Positions 1-6,896 of a stretch of 28,591 nt of DNA are shown here, one piece after another. Both the position numbers and the translations under genes were made by a program. The first letter of the stretch is position 1; each line of letters starts with the position of its first letter. A model generated the notes under the pieces. It had not been told where the DNA came from. It did not search any database and saw nothing but the letters and a program-made list of their open reading frames with translations. Where the stretch lies: the NCBI GenBank assembly GCA_964504285.1, contig CAZDDZ010000027.1:1-28591 (forward strand), read 5' to 3'. Origin of the DNA: Pseudoflavonifractor sp964504285. Its GTDB lineage: Bacteria > Bacillota > Clostridia > Oscillospirales > Oscillospiraceae.

Positions 1-724
1 ACTTGTTACGGGCGGAGGCCTTCTGGGGATTGGCGCGGCCGGAAGCCTTCTGCGGGTTATTGGAGATGCCGGCGGCGGCGCCCTTCTCCTTGACGTTAAT
101 CACGGAGTTGCGCAGATAGACAATGCCGCCCTTGGGGCCGGGAACAGCGCCGCAAACGGCGATGAGGTTCAGCTCGGGATCAACAGAGACCACGTCCAGA
201 TTGAGGACGGTGACCTGCTCATGACCCATATGGCCGGCGCCGATCTTGCCCTTAAAGATACGGGAGGGATCAGTACCCGAGCCCATGGAACCTGCGTGAC
301 GGTGAACAGGACCGCCGCCGTGGCTCATGGGAGTACGGCCGGCACCCCAGCGCTTAACCACGCCGGCGTAGCCCTTGCCCTTGCTGATGCCGGTGATGTC
401 CACGCGGTCGCCAGCGGCAAAACGCTCTGCGGTAATGGTATCGCCTACGTTAAGCTCATCATAGTTCTTCAGGTCAAACTCCTTCAGAACTTTCTTGCGG
501 GCCTCGCCCGCCTTTTTCAGGTGCCCAACCTCAGGCTTAGTGAGCTTGCGCTCAGCAACATCCTGGAAGCCGAGCTGAACGGCGTTGTAGCCGTCCTTCT
601 CCACGGTCTTCTTCTGCACAACTGCGCAGGGGCCCGCCTCAATGACGGTGACCGGGATGACCTTGCCGGCTTCAGTAAAGATCTGCGTCATGCCGACCTT
701 CTTGCCGATAATGGCCTTTTCCAT
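1..724 (-). CDS. rplC: 50S ribosomal protein L3 (partial, C-terminus off the left edge)
   Basis: L3 binds 23S rRNA early in assembly of the large ribosomal subunit, near the peptidyl-transferase centre. The translation opens MEKAIIGKKVGMTQIF, the standard bacterial L3 start, and carries the conserved stretch RTPMSHGGGPVHRHAGSMG around residues 139-157. The ATG at 724-722 follows an AAGGAGG site at good distance. The frame is still open at the left edge after about 241 codons, whereas many bacterial L3 proteins are near 210 residues. This copy therefore has a C-terminal extension containing two copies of NPQKAS, rich in Ala, Ser, Asn and Lys. It lies downstream of rpsJ in the usual S10 operon order, but with an unusually long spacer between them. 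Confidence 0.97.
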   Translation of the reverse strand, partial: MEKAIIGKKVGMTQIFTEAGKVIPVTVIEAGPCAVVQKKTVEKDGYNAVQLGFQDVAERKLTKPEVGHLKKAGEARKKVLKEFDLKNYDELNVGDTITAERFAAGDRVDITGISKGKGYAGVVKRWGAGRTPMSHGGGPVHRHAGSMGSGTDPSRIFKGKIGAGHMGHEQVTVLNLDVVSVDPELNLIAVCGAVPGPKGGIVYLRNSVINVKEKGAAAGISNNPQKASGRANPQKASARNK

Positions 725-989
725 GTGTTTTCCTCCTTATAAAGGTTATTGGTTTAACGCCTCGCTCCGCGAATATGGAAAGCGTTAAACATGACCCGCC
801 TATCTCAAAACGCGATAGGCCGCGGTACAAACAAGGTTGCGCGGGGCTGTCACGCTTCACCCCCTCCGCGACGGGTCCTAACTCCGACGACTTCACAAAA
901 ACGCGCCACAGGCTAGTGTAAGACGCCTGTTCTGCATTTTCGTTCCGCTCTGTCGTTAGTCCCCTGCTCTCGGGTGCTCAGCGCTTCGC
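725..989 (-). promoter_or_regulatory. Long rpsJ-rplC spacer with three hairpins
   Basis: This 265-base spacer inside the S10 operon holds no convincing gene. It contains three inverted repeats: 9 bp (752-760 with 782-790, arm GTTTAACGC), 7 bp (798-804 with 814-820, arm GCCTATC) and 6 bp (908-913 with 925-930, arm ACAGGC). The first lies just upstream of the rplC ribosome-binding site on the transcribed strand. Seen: the repeats. Inferred: RNA structure that may affect rplC translation, processing or transcript stability. None has the U-tract of a terminator. Confidence 0.45.
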
Positions 990-1304
990 TTACAGCTTAA
1001 TCTCGATCTCCACGCCGGCGGGAAGCTCCAGCGCCATCAGAGCCTCAACAGTCTTAGCAGAGGGCTTAATGACGTCGATGAGGCGCTTGTGAGTGCGACG
1101 CTCAAACTGCTCGCGGCTGTCCTTATACTTATGGACGGCACGCAGGATGGTCACAACTTCTTTCTTGGTGGGCAGGGGGATGGGGCCGGAAACAGAGGCG
1201 CCGGTGCGCTTGGCGGTCTCTACGATTTTCTCGGCACTCTGGTCGATGAGCTGGTGGTCATAGGCTTTGAGGCGGATGCGAATCATTTCCTTTTGAGCTG
1301 CCAT
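990..1304 (-). CDS. rpsJ: 30S ribosomal protein S10
   Basis: S10 is a small-subunit protein of the 30S head and, as NusE, also a partner of NusB in transcription antitermination. The 104-residue product carries the family signature IRIRLKAYDHQLIDQSA near the N-terminus, the central SGPIPLPTKK segment and a C-terminal AGVEIEIKL, at full family length. The ATG at 1304-1302 is preceded by AAGGAGG. It is the first gene of the operon and is transcribed toward rplC from the promoter at 1597-1625 through a leader of about 285 bases. Confidence 0.98.
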   Translation of the reverse strand: MAAQKEMIRIRLKAYDHQLIDQSAEKIVETAKRTGASVSGPIPLPTKKEVVTILRAVHKYKDSREQFERRTHKRLIDVIKPSAKTVEALMALELPAGVEIEIKL

Positions 1305-1590
1305 GGTTTTTCCTCCTTAAATTGTAACGCTTTGCACATCTCGCAAGCTGTTCGACGGCGCTGCGTTTCCTGGGTTTGGGAGGTGAGAGATTTCTTATCC
1401 ACAGTTCCGTGCGTATCACTCCGTGGCATGAAGAAAACCGGCGCTAAAGCAGGCCGGTTCTATCCATGCGCCGACGATATACGCCCGTGCATAGATCCCT
1501 CAGCCGCCCGATAAACGGACATACTCCGCGGAAGTTACCTCATTTCTGAGCAATCTCCCGCATCATCGCAGACTGTGCCCAAACAGGCAC
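1305..1590 (-). promoter_or_regulatory. rpsJ leader with attenuator-like hairpin
   Basis: This is the untranslated leader between the predicted transcription start and rpsJ. Read on the minus strand it begins with a small hairpin (GTGCC / GGCAC). It later holds a 7-bp stem, AACCGGC / GCCGGTT (1453-1459 with 1436-1442), followed by TTTTCTT, the form of an intrinsic terminator. A terminator within a ribosomal leader suggests attenuation, perhaps by a ribosomal protein. No known leader class was recognised. Confidence 0.5.
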
Positions 1591-1596
1591 TTTGAT

Positions 1597-1625
1597 ATAA
1601 TACCGCAAATATACACCTATGTCAA
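1597..1625 (-). promoter_or_regulatory. S10 operon promoter (sigma-A type)
   Basis: On the minus strand TTGACA (1625-1620) and TATTAT (1602-1597) are separated by exactly 17 bases. Just upstream of the -35 lie A-tracts (about 1635-1665) resembling an UP element, as expected for a strong ribosomal promoter. It points at rpsJ. Confidence 0.85.
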
Positions 1626-1639
1626 GGCTTTTACGTCTC

Positions 1640-1870
1640 TTTTTTCTTTTTTGTTTTAAACTTTATATATTACGGTCACCGCAACAGCAACACTTGCCCC
1701 CCTGCCTCAAACCCTATCATCGTCCAAACCCTCGTCCTTTGCCGTGCAAAGGTTTTTTGTTTTTCGCGTTGCGCTCCGTAACCGAAAAATAAAAAAACAT
1801 CGGATTTCCACTCTGATGGAATTCACTTTCGGCAGCGGACTCTTTGCGAGTCCCCCAGGGCGAGAACCCC
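1640..1870. other. Gene-free AT-rich intergenic stretch
   Basis: No coding signal seen. The part nearest the S10 promoter is A/T-tract rich. An imperfect inverted repeat lies at 1752-1798 (a T-rich arm ending in TTTTTCG pairs with an A-rich arm beginning CGAAAAA); it could be a weak bidirectional terminator. Short open frames on both strands here lack ribosome-binding sites. Confidence 0.35.
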
Positions 1871-1873
1871 CTC

Positions 1874-1946
1874 CGTGTCGGAAAAGTCCAAAAACTTTTC
1901 CGACACGCTTAAACCTCCGCCCCACACGGTGAGACGGAGGTTTAAG
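1874..1946 (-). terminator. Two adjacent perfect hairpins downstream of the SLH gene
   Basis: Just past the SLH gene stop lie a 12-bp perfect stem (1908-1919 with 1935-1946, arm CTTAAACCTCCG, loop 15) and, abutting it, a 14-bp perfect stem (1874-1887 with 1894-1907, arm CGTGTCGGAAAAGT, loop 6). Neither is followed by a good U-run on the minus strand. They are probably 3'-end or termination structures, but the pairing of two strong stems is unusual. Confidence 0.55.
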
Positions 1947-1959
1947 GCTGTTATCTTTT

Positions 1960-4299
1960 TTACTTGCGAACCACCAGAGTGGCCTTAAACTGGTCATTGA
2001 CATAGGATCCGTAAATGCTCAGCGTATAACCGGTCTGGAGCTTAGACAGAGAAGTTGCGCCTCCGCCGGTAACATCCTGAATCGTAGTACCGATGGGAAC
2101 GCTGACGGTGACAATTTTTTCCGTTCCGCCGCTATCAAGGGCCCGGAACAGAATGGTCTTGTCCGTGGTATTTACGGTAATAACAGTACCCGTAAGCTCA
2201 TTGCTGGTGCTGGCAACCTTATCCACTTCAATGGAAGCAACCTGGTCACCGTTGGCCACCATAGCAACGTGGTAGCCCACCCGCAGGTCGTACATGGAGA
2301 TTACCTTGCCGTTTTGGGTAATCGTCACGTCACTGCCCACGGCATAGGTATTGGTGCCCCCATTGCCGTCCAGCTCTACCTTAATCGTAACTCCGCTGGT
2401 GGTCTGACTCAGCTCCTGAATGGTACCGGCCAGATTAGCGCTCTGGGGTGTGGCCTCAACCAGCGTGACCTGCCCGTATCGAACGGTGACCTTTACCACA
2501 TCGCCTGTGCTCAGCTTATCCAGAGTGCTGGTCTTGCCGCCCCGGCGCACCTCAGGGGGATTGGTCAGCTCCAGCTCAAAGGGAGCTACCGTGCCGTCCG
2601 CTTTCTTGGTTACGCTGATGATCTGCTTGCTCGTACCGCTGGGATAGGAAATTCCGCTGATGGTGCCCTCGGTAATCACCGAGCCCTGATAGCCCCATAG
2701 GGCGGACAGCTCTCCGCCTGAAAGGCGAATCGTAACAAACCAGTCTTTTTGTACGCCGCCGTGGGTAACGCTGGCACCGTTATAGGTAAAGGTGGCATTT
2801 TCCGCGACCTTATACGTTGTGGCCTTGTTGGTGGTAAGATCGGTAAGGGTAACGGTGTTTACTCCATTATCGGTGCCTGCCGCCTTGACCGCCCCCTGGT
2901 GATAGCGGGTCACATTGTCCACCTTAGCAACAGCTACGGTATTGGGATTATCATTATACACCCGCATAGAAATGTAGCTGCCCACATAGCTCGAGTCAAC
3001 GGAAGCCATTGCCAAGCCATTCACCGTAACTGCCGTCCCGGCAGGAATCGTAAACTTTTGAGGCTGACCGTTCAAGCCCGAGATTACCAGGCTGGTGCCG
3101 CCGGTGGCAATGGAACTGACGCTGCTGATGATGCCCTCCGCCTCACGGGTGCCGCCGGTGAGCTGCAATGCTACCATGTGCCCCAGCTGGTCGATGCGGC
3201 AGGTAGCGCCCGCATAGCCGGCGTCCAGATCAATCAGGGTGCGCCCCCCCACCTTTCCGCCCACCTGGACAGCCGTAAAGCGATCATAGCCCAAGGTCTG
3301 TGTTGTGCCGTTTACATCAAGAAGGATAGCCTCCTCGGAAACGCCTACCACGTTGCCGGTGATGGTCTGCACGCTGCCGGAAAGGCGCACGTTAATGGCA
3401 CTGTCCTTTTCGTCCAGATTGACCCGGGCATACACGCCGGGCTTCAGCAGACTCTGATCCACCAGCATGCTGTTTTCATAGATGGGGGTCTCGGTGGAAA
3501 TCGAGATGGTTTTGGCATCGGAAAAGTCGCTCTTCAGCGTCAGAAGGATTACGCCCTTGCTGCCTGCGGTAGCACTGACAATGGTACCCGCTTCCCACTC
3601 GTAGTCGGTATACTCCGGCAGCTCTACATTGGTTCCGTTTTCCTCCATAAAGGCCACAGCCCGGGTCAGCATGGTGGATGCCACGGCCCGGTTAACAAAG
3701 CTCCCGGGCTGGAAGTCACCGGTATCGGTGCCTGTAATAATGCCATAGCGGTTCAACACATAGATGTACGGCTCCCGCCCGGTGGCGATGGCAGCCTTAT
3801 CCTTAAAATCCAGATTATAGGTGGTCAGGCTCTTGGCCATGGGCTCCAGCTGCATGGCTCTGGTAAGGTAGAGGGCAAAGTCCTCCTTGGCAATGGACTT
3901 CGAAAGGGCTCCCGACTGAAACAGCTCCTTGAGTTCAGGATAGGTAACAATGCCGGTTTCCAGGCAGACAGCATACTCGCTGTGGAACCAGGACTGCTTA
4001 TCACCCATCAAAGTCTTGACCTGCTCCCCCTTGGGGCCGGCACTAATATCGGTACGCAGCTCCTGCTCAACGGTAATGCGGGCGCAGGTAGCCAAAACCT
4101 CACTGGCGGTAATCTCTCTGTCGGGGTAAAACTTGCCGTTGTCGCCCACAAAGATTTTCTGGGCCACCGCATCGTCAATGGCCTTCTCGGCCCAATGCCC
4201 CACAACATCCGGGAAAGACGCGGCGGCGGCAGGCATGGCAAACAGAGACAGGGACAGAGCCGCCGTCAACGCCCAGGATAGAAACTTTTTCATCTTCAT
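1960..4299 (-). CDS. SLH-domain cell-surface protein
   Basis: A 779-residue exported protein. Residues 1-27 form a signal peptide ending in a run of alanines. Three S-layer homology repeats follow, at about 28-75 (SFPDVVGHWAEKAI), 101-152 and 163-217 (ending in FQPGSFVNRAVASTMLTRAV). In this family SLH repeats hold proteins non-covalently to secondary cell-wall polymers. The rest, from about residue 235, is Thr/Val/Gly-rich and looks like tandem small beta domains; I recognise no enzyme in it. The ATG at 4299 follows GGAGGT at 5 bases; a second ATG two codons later is possible. It has its own promoter (4351-4379). The function beyond wall attachment is unknown. It could be an S-layer-like protein or a wall-bound partner of the surface system encoded to the right. 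Confidence 0.9.
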   Translation of the reverse strand: MKMKKFLSWALTAALSLSLFAMPAAAASFPDVVGHWAEKAIDDAVAQKIFVGDNGKFYPDREITASEVLATCARITVEQELRTDISAGPKGEQVKTLMGDKQSWFHSEYAVCLETGIVTYPELKELFQSGALSKSIAKEDFALYLTRAMQLEPMAKSLTTYNLDFKDKAAIATGREPYIYVLNRYGIITGTDTGDFQPGSFVNRAVASTMLTRAVAFMEENGTNVELPEYTDYEWEAGTIVSATAGSKGVILLTLKSDFSDAKTISISTETPIYENSMLVDQSLLKPGVYARVNLDEKDSAINVRLSGSVQTITGNVVGVSEEAILLDVNGTTQTLGYDRFTAVQVGGKVGGRTLIDLDAGYAGATCRIDQLGHMVALQLTGGTREAEGIISSVSSIATGGTSLVISGLNGQPQKFTIPAGTAVTVNGLAMASVDSSYVGSYISMRVYNDNPNTVAVAKVDNVTRYHQGAVKAAGTDNGVNTVTLTDLTTNKATTYKVAENATFTYNGASVTHGGVQKDWFVTIRLSGGELSALWGYQGSVITEGTISGISYPSGTSKQIISVTKKADGTVAPFELELTNPPEVRRGGKTSTLDKLSTGDVVKVTVRYGQVTLVEATPQSANLAGTIQELSQTTSGVTIKVELDGNGGTNTYAVGSDVTITQNGKVISMYDLRVGYHVAMVANGDQVASIEVDKVASTSNELTGTVITVNTTDKTILFRALDSGGTEKIVTVSVPIGTTIQDVTGGGATSLSKLQTGYTLSIYGSYVNDQFKATLVVRK

Positions 4300-4350
4300 A
4301 GCGCACCTCCAAAGCTGTGCCGGAATGATAGGGTATACGAACTTAACATA

Positions 4351-4379
4351 ATTATAGCGGTCTTACCAATAAAAAGCAA
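4351..4379 (-). promoter_or_regulatory. Promoter of the SLH gene
   Basis: On the minus strand TTGCTT (4379-4374) and TATAAT (4356-4351) are separated by 17 bases. The transcript would start about 45 bases before the SLH start codon. Confidence 0.7.
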
Positions 4380-4403
4380 CCAAAGATATGTAATTTCATA
4401 GAC

Positions 4404-4434
4404 GAGCCGCCCGGAAAAATGTTCCGGGCGGCTC
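4404..4434 (-). terminator. Hairpin downstream of the lipoprotein gene
   Basis: A 13-bp perfect stem, GAGCCGCCCGGAA (4404-4416) with its complement at 4422-4434 and a 5-base loop. It lies 10 bases past the lipoprotein stop and upstream of the SLH promoter. The following U-run is poor, but the position and strength fit a 3'-end structure separating two minus-strand genes. Confidence 0.65.
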
Positions 4435-4443
4435 TGTATTATA

Positions 4444-5304
4444 TCAGCTGTCTTTTTGGACCTCCTGCGCCTGGGCTGCTTCGGCAGGCAAGGAAAAGTC
4501 CTCGGCAGAGCCCAGATCGGAGCAGCCAATGCGAATCACCGCGCCGGTGAGTGCGGCACTCCCGTCCGGCTGATAGCCGCCTAACGTCTTAGAAATCTGC
4601 CCTTCCACATCCACCAACGTCTTGGTCAAATCCATTTCAAACTGAACGGGGTAGCCCTCATCCTTGGCAATCCACAGGCTTACGGTAAGGGCTGGAATTT
4701 TCTCCAGGTCAGCTTTAATTTTGGTCTGCTGATCCTGGGACATGGCTTCCGTGCTCGCCAGCACGCCGCTGGTTTCCAATACGCCCACCAGGTTTTTGCC
4801 CGCGATCACGCCGGTAACCTTGGTGGTTTCCCGTCCCGCCATCTGCTCGCTGCCTGCCTCCTTAAAATCGGTCGCCAGGGAAAGGTAGCGATTCATACTT
4901 TCCCACACATTGTACTGCGCCGCCAGTTCTTTGGTGGCCTCCGCCTTAAACCAGTCGGTACCGTCGGTGAGGTACTGGACCTGAGTACCGTCCTCTTCCA
5001 CTAAATACATGGTCATTTTCTGGGCGGTCGTCCCGCCGATTTCCATGGTAATGTCGCTTTTGACCCGCAGGCTCGGGTCCGAAATCAGTGTAATGTCCAT
5101 GATGTTTACGCTGGCAGCGGTCTCCTCGCCCATGGTGTAGGTCATTTCGGTGCGGTAGCTGGCATTCACGCTGGTAGCAGCGCTCAGTTTTTCCCCGGCA
5201 GCGGACACCAGTCCGGCAGCATCCTTGCCGCCGGAGCAGGCGGCGAGGGTAAGGGTCAGCGCGGCGCTCAGCGCCAGCGCAAGTGTGCGTTTTACTCGGT
5301 TCAT
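4444..5304 (-). CDS. Lipoprotein, DUF6612/LppX-like
   Basis: A 286-residue predicted lipoprotein. The signal peptide MNRVKRTLAL... ends in a lipobox LAAC, with the lipidated cysteine at residue 23, so it should sit on the outer face of the cell membrane. The body (residues about 35-270) has alternating beta strands with phrases such as YRTEMTYTM, LRVKSDITMEIGG and YLTDGTDWFKAE. This resembles the LolA/LppX-type half-barrel seen in many Firmicute lipoproteins (DUF6612-like, from memory). The frame stays open far upstream to 6132, but that extension overlaps the opposite gene. The ATG at 5304 with GTGAGG upstream, directly followed by the signal peptide, is the credible start. Substrate unknown. 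Confidence 0.85.
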   Translation of the reverse strand: MNRVKRTLALALSAALTLTLAACSGGKDAAGLVSAAGEKLSAATSVNASYRTEMTYTMGEETAASVNIMDITLISDPSLRVKSDITMEIGGTTAQKMTMYLVEEDGTQVQYLTDGTDWFKAEATKELAAQYNVWESMNRYLSLATDFKEAGSEQMAGRETTKVTGVIAGKNLVGVLETSGVLASTEAMSQDQQTKIKADLEKIPALTVSLWIAKDEGYPVQFEMDLTKTLVDVEGQISKTLGGYQPDGSAALTGAVIRIGCSDLGSAEDFSLPAEAAQAQEVQKDS

Positions 5305-5340
5305 TCTTGTGTTCCTCACTTCCTTGAAGCTTTGCAGGAC

Positions 5341-5369
5341 AGTATAGCACAAAATTGCCCATCTGTCAC
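5341..5369 (-). promoter_or_regulatory. Promoter of the lipoprotein gene
   Basis: On the minus strand GTGACA (5369-5364) and TATACT (5346-5341) have a 17-base spacer, about 37 bases before the lipoprotein start. It lies back to back with the plus-strand promoter at 5372-5400. Confidence 0.7.
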
Positions 5370-5371
5370 CC

Positions 5372-5400
5372 TTGCGCAATCTCTTATTTAGGATTAAAAT
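5372..5400 (+). promoter_or_regulatory. Promoter of the gene at 5443
   Basis: TTGCGC (5372-5377) and TAAAAT (5395-5400) with a 17-base spacer. Only two bases separate its -35 from that of the divergent lipoprotein promoter, so polymerase binding at one may hinder the other. Confidence 0.5.
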
Positions 5401-5442
5401 ACCCTTGGTTAACATTATATATAAAGAGAGGACGTGCATCTC

Positions 5443-6765
5443 ATGTCTGATGACCTCGGTCCCCACACCGCCGCCACCCCCGACACAGCTTCCGCTCCAT
5501 CCGGCAGGAACCGAAACAAGGGCCTGCGCATGGCGGCCATTGCAGCCGCTGTTGTGGTGCTCATCGGCACCGCAGCCGCCTTTGCCGTTCCCGCCATTGT
5601 CCGGGCCGCAAATCCTAAAGCCTATGTGGCCGCCGCCATGGCCAAGACCTTTGACCATACCGGTTTTTCCGGCGCATCCTCTCTTGCCGCCGACCTGCAA
5701 AAGGGCGCCTTTGAGCAGGCCCTGTTTCTCCGTCTGGGCGACCAGTACCCCGCGGCGCTGGGCCAACTGGGTCAAGAGAGCCTTTCTATCGCTCCCGACC
5801 GGCTCGGGGGGACAGGCCTTTCCCTGACACTTCAGAGCGACGCGGCTCAGCGCAAGGCCGCCCTGTCTCTGGGCGTTGATTTGGGTCTTTATCACGCCGG
5901 TGACCTGCAAATTTTTGCCGACAACAACCTGCTCTCCTTCGGCAGTCCCGAGCTCACAGACCGCAAGTTCTACTGCGTAAACACAGAAACCCTGGGTGCC
6001 GATTGGGCCGCTTCCCCTGTTTTCGGGCAGCAGGAGTGGGTTGACCCCACTCTTAGTTTCAATTTTTTTGACGAAATTAAGGCCGGAGAAACCTCTTCTA
6101 TCAGCAGTCAGACCACCGCCCGCACAACCCAACTCGCCACCGATTTAAATCGGGCCATTACCGTGAGCAAGGAGGAATCAGGCATCTACCTGATGACCGT
6201 GCCCGCCCAGGCTCTGCGAGACTATCTTACCGCCGTCGTACAAGTGCTGAACGAAAACGAGGTCTATCGTTCCACTCTGGCCGGCAGCACCGACCTTCCC
6301 ACTGATTCCGCCGACCTTGTAAACGCCTTCCAAACCGACATTTCCGTCCGTTTTGAAATGGACAGCGGTATGGTCGCGCGCATGGTGGCCACTACGGCCC
6401 TCACCTCTCAGGCCGACGCCGCAGATGTTACCCTAATCATGGAGTTCGACAAGACGGAAGGCCTGTTCTGCGCCGTGGACATAAAAAGCTCCGACGGTGA
6501 GGTTATTTCCCTGTCGGCCCGCCTTTCGGCTTCCGTAGACAAGGCCGCCCGGCAGCTTAGCGTCGACCTGCCCGAATTTACCATCCTGGTGGAGAACGAA
6601 CCGCTGGTGCTGGTCGGCGGCATGTCCATGAAGCCCATGAGTGACTTCTCTTTCTCCCCTCAGGACCCCACCCCACTTCTGGAGCTGGATCAAAACGGCC
6701 TGCTCTCCCTGCTTTTCCAGGCGCTGAGCGGCTTGCAAACCATTACACAGGAAATGACCACTTAA
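5443..6765 (+). CDS. Membrane-anchored extracellular protein of unknown function
   Basis: A 440-residue protein. A short Ser/Thr/Pro-rich N-terminus is followed by one membrane segment at about 29-51, starting GLRMAAIAAAVVVLIG, and then a long outside domain. After the anchor comes NPKAYVAAAMAKTFD. The remainder has strands resembling membrane-tethered LppX/DUF6612-like or DUF6583-like proteins of Clostridia, which is a guess from style rather than a firm match. The ATG at 5443 with GAGAGGA about 11 bases upstream is preferred; a GTG at 5434 sits too close to that site. It is transcribed alone: divergent promoter region upstream, strong terminator at 6786-6830 downstream. It may relate to the neighbouring lipoprotein, given the similar topology. 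Confidence 0.8.
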   Translation: MSDDLGPHTAATPDTASAPSGRNRNKGLRMAAIAAAVVVLIGTAAAFAVPAIVRAANPKAYVAAAMAKTFDHTGFSGASSLAADLQKGAFEQALFLRLGDQYPAALGQLGQESLSIAPDRLGGTGLSLTLQSDAAQRKAALSLGVDLGLYHAGDLQIFADNNLLSFGSPELTDRKFYCVNTETLGADWAASPVFGQQEWVDPTLSFNFFDEIKAGETSSISSQTTARTTQLATDLNRAITVSKEESGIYLMTVPAQALRDYLTAVVQVLNENEVYRSTLAGSTDLPTDSADLVNAFQTDISVRFEMDSGMVARMVATTALTSQADAADVTLIMEFDKTEGLFCAVDIKSSDGEVISLSARLSASVDKAARQLSVDLPEFTILVENEPLVLVGGMSMKPMSDFSFSPQDPTPLLELDQNGLLSLLFQALSGLQTITQEMTT

Positions 6766-6785
6766 CCCAAAGCGACCCCCTTTTC

Positions 6786-6830
6786 AGCGTCGGAGCCGTG
6801 TATATGCGGCTCCGACGCTTTTCGTTTTTC
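6786..6830 (+). terminator. Intrinsic terminator
   Basis: A 13-bp perfect stem, AGCGTCGGAGCCG (6786-6798) with its complement at 6807-6819, an 8-base loop, followed by TTTTCGTTTTTCTT. It ends the 5443 transcript. Confidence 0.9.
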
Positions 6831-6859
6831 TTGTGCTTTTTTTCTTAAAATGTTATACT
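6831..6859 (+). promoter_or_regulatory. Promoter of the surface-protein genes at 6897
   Basis: TTGTGC (6831-6836) and TATACT (6854-6859) with a 17-base spacer, about 37 bases before the start codon at 6897. It follows the terminator of the previous gene directly. Confidence 0.7.
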
Positions 6860-6896
6860 ATATTTACTTATGCGTACGAAAACGGAGGGAGACTGC

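Noticed and set aside
221..742. Plus-strand frame opposite rplC
   Set aside because: It is a shadow of a conserved ribosomal protein gene with no start signal.
2749..4281. 510-codon open frame on the plus strand opposite the SLH gene
   Set aside because: It has no ribosome-binding site, mirrors the SLH codon pattern and gives His/Gly/Ala-rich low-sense sequence. The minus-strand frame has a signal peptide and SLH repeats.
5305..6132. N-terminal extension of the lipoprotein frame
   Set aside because: It would overlap the plus-strand gene at 5443 and place the signal peptide and lipobox in the middle of the protein.
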